DNA of 12,904 nt. It comes from Gracilibacteraceae bacterium (GTDB lineage: Bacteria; Bacillota; Desulfitobacteriia; Desulfitobacteriales; Syntrophobotulaceae). Shown here one piece after another: positions 12,423 through 12,904 of the stretch. Both the position numbers and the translations under genes were made by a program. The DNA lies in contig JAIRRL010000193.1 of the NCBI GenBank assembly GCA_031255985.1, forward strand, positions 1 through 12,904, in the 5' to 3' direction. Numbering within the stretch: position 1 is the first letter of the stretch; each line of letters opens with the position of its first letter. Under the pieces are notes generated by a model. It did not search any database. It had not been told where the DNA came from and worked only from the letters and a program-made list of their open reading frames with translations.

Positions 12423-12904
12423 ATGGACACTGCGGCGACGGCCGCCGCCCCCGCGGGGGAAAGCGGCGGCATATACGTTGAGGTGGCGGCTTTTCAAGGG
12501 CCGCTTGATCTGTTGCTCAATTTGATCCGGCAGCATAAAGTGGATATTTACGCTATTCCCATAGCCCTCATCGCCGACCGCTTTATCGAGTCGCTGGCCC
12601 AAATGGAAAAACTCGACCTGGAAATCACTTCGGAATTCCTCGTGCTGGCGGCCCAGCTTCTTTACCTGAAATCGCGCGAGCTCCTGCCCCGGCCTCAGAA
12701 AACTGAGGACGAGCTGGCGGAAGAAGAACTGATGAAGCAGGATATAGTGGATCGGGTGCTTATTTACAGCGCCTATAAAAAAGCGGCCTCCTTCCTGCGC
12801 GAGCGGAGCCTGGCGGAAACGGCGCCGTTTTTCCGGGAAGTCGATCTGGAAGAACTGTGGTCGGCGCTGCCGCGGCCCGATCCTTTGCGGGGCGTATCAA
12901 TCGA
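12423..12904 (+). CDS. scpA: Segregation and condensation protein A (kleisin), 5' part
   Basis: ScpA is the kleisin subunit that bridges the Smc dimer and recruits ScpB in the bacterial condensin complex. The frame is open from ATG 12423 to the window end, so 160 residues are visible of a usual 240-260. After an unusual Ala/Gly-rich extension (residues 2-16), the family N-terminus appears: VAAFQGPLDLLLNLIRQHKVDIYAIPIA, then LDLEITSEFLVLAAQLLYLKSRELLP, which form the helices that bind the Smc neck. A charged region and an AYKKAASFLRER helix follow, leading to the ScpB-binding middle. GGAGG at 12412-12416 fixes the start. The gene order scpA-scpB is common, so scpB probably follows outside the window. 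Confidence 0.95.
   Translation, partial: MDTAATAAAPAGESGGIYVEVAAFQGPLDLLLNLIRQHKVDIYAIPIALIADRFIESLAQMEKLDLEITSEFLVLAAQLLYLKSRELLPRPQKTEDELAEEELMKQDIVDRVLIYSAYKKAASFLRERSLAETAPFFREVDLEELWSALPRPDPLRGVSI

Overview
The window is a dense chromosomal segment of a moderately GC-rich bacterium, most likely a member of the Bacillota (Firmicutes). The evidence is an RbgA-type ribosome-assembly GTPase, a DegV protein, a SpoVG protein, ScpA, a MotA of the short Bacillus type, AGGAGG-like ribosome binding sites before most genes, and the block rpsB-tsf-pyrH-frr-uppS-cdsA. A Negativicutes- or Clostridia-like lineage fits best (short 217-residue EF-Ts, gene order), but this is inference; no 16S rRNA or other taxonomic marker is present. 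Most of the window is housekeeping DNA and no complete new defence or mobile system is visible.

Layout. (1) 1-3802, plus strand: the 3' end of rbgA, then an unusual single reading frame that joins RNase HII (rnhB) to a YraN/UPF0102 nuclease-fold domain, then a cobalamin-dependent methionine synthase (metH) without the C-terminal reactivation domain. (2) 3816-5333, minus strand: a degV-trhA operon (fatty-acid-binding DegV protein and hemolysin III family membrane protein), convergent with metH. A terminator-shaped hairpin that would work on this strand lies inside the metH coding sequence at 3386-3412. (3) 5334-5633: a divergent regulatory region with two good back-to-back sigma-A type promoters, one for degV-trhA and one for rpsB. 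(4) 5634-10062, plus strand: rpsB, tsf, a clear intrinsic terminator, then pyrH, frr, uppS and cdsA. These provide ribosomal protein S2, EF-Ts, UMP kinase, ribosome recycling factor, undecaprenyl diphosphate synthase and CDP-diglyceride synthase.

(5) 10063-10446: a 384-base stretch with no convincing intact gene. It holds a possible N-terminal remnant of an NAD-dependent epimerase gene, two promoter-like sites, and a pair of identical 35-base repeats that each fold into a hairpin. The usual dxr-rseP continuation after cdsA is missing here, so this looks like a rearrangement scar. (6) 10447-11975: motA-motB, the stator of the flagellar motor, with its own extended -10 promoter. (7) 11998-12297, minus strand: a divergent SpoVG-family gene. 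(8) 12423-12904: the 5' part of scpA (condensin kleisin), divergent from spoVG and running off the window.

What deserves a second look: the rnhB-yraN fusion, the terminator-like hairpin buried in metH, the repeat pair and gene relic after cdsA, the long hairpin between rpsB and tsf, and the SpoVG variant.
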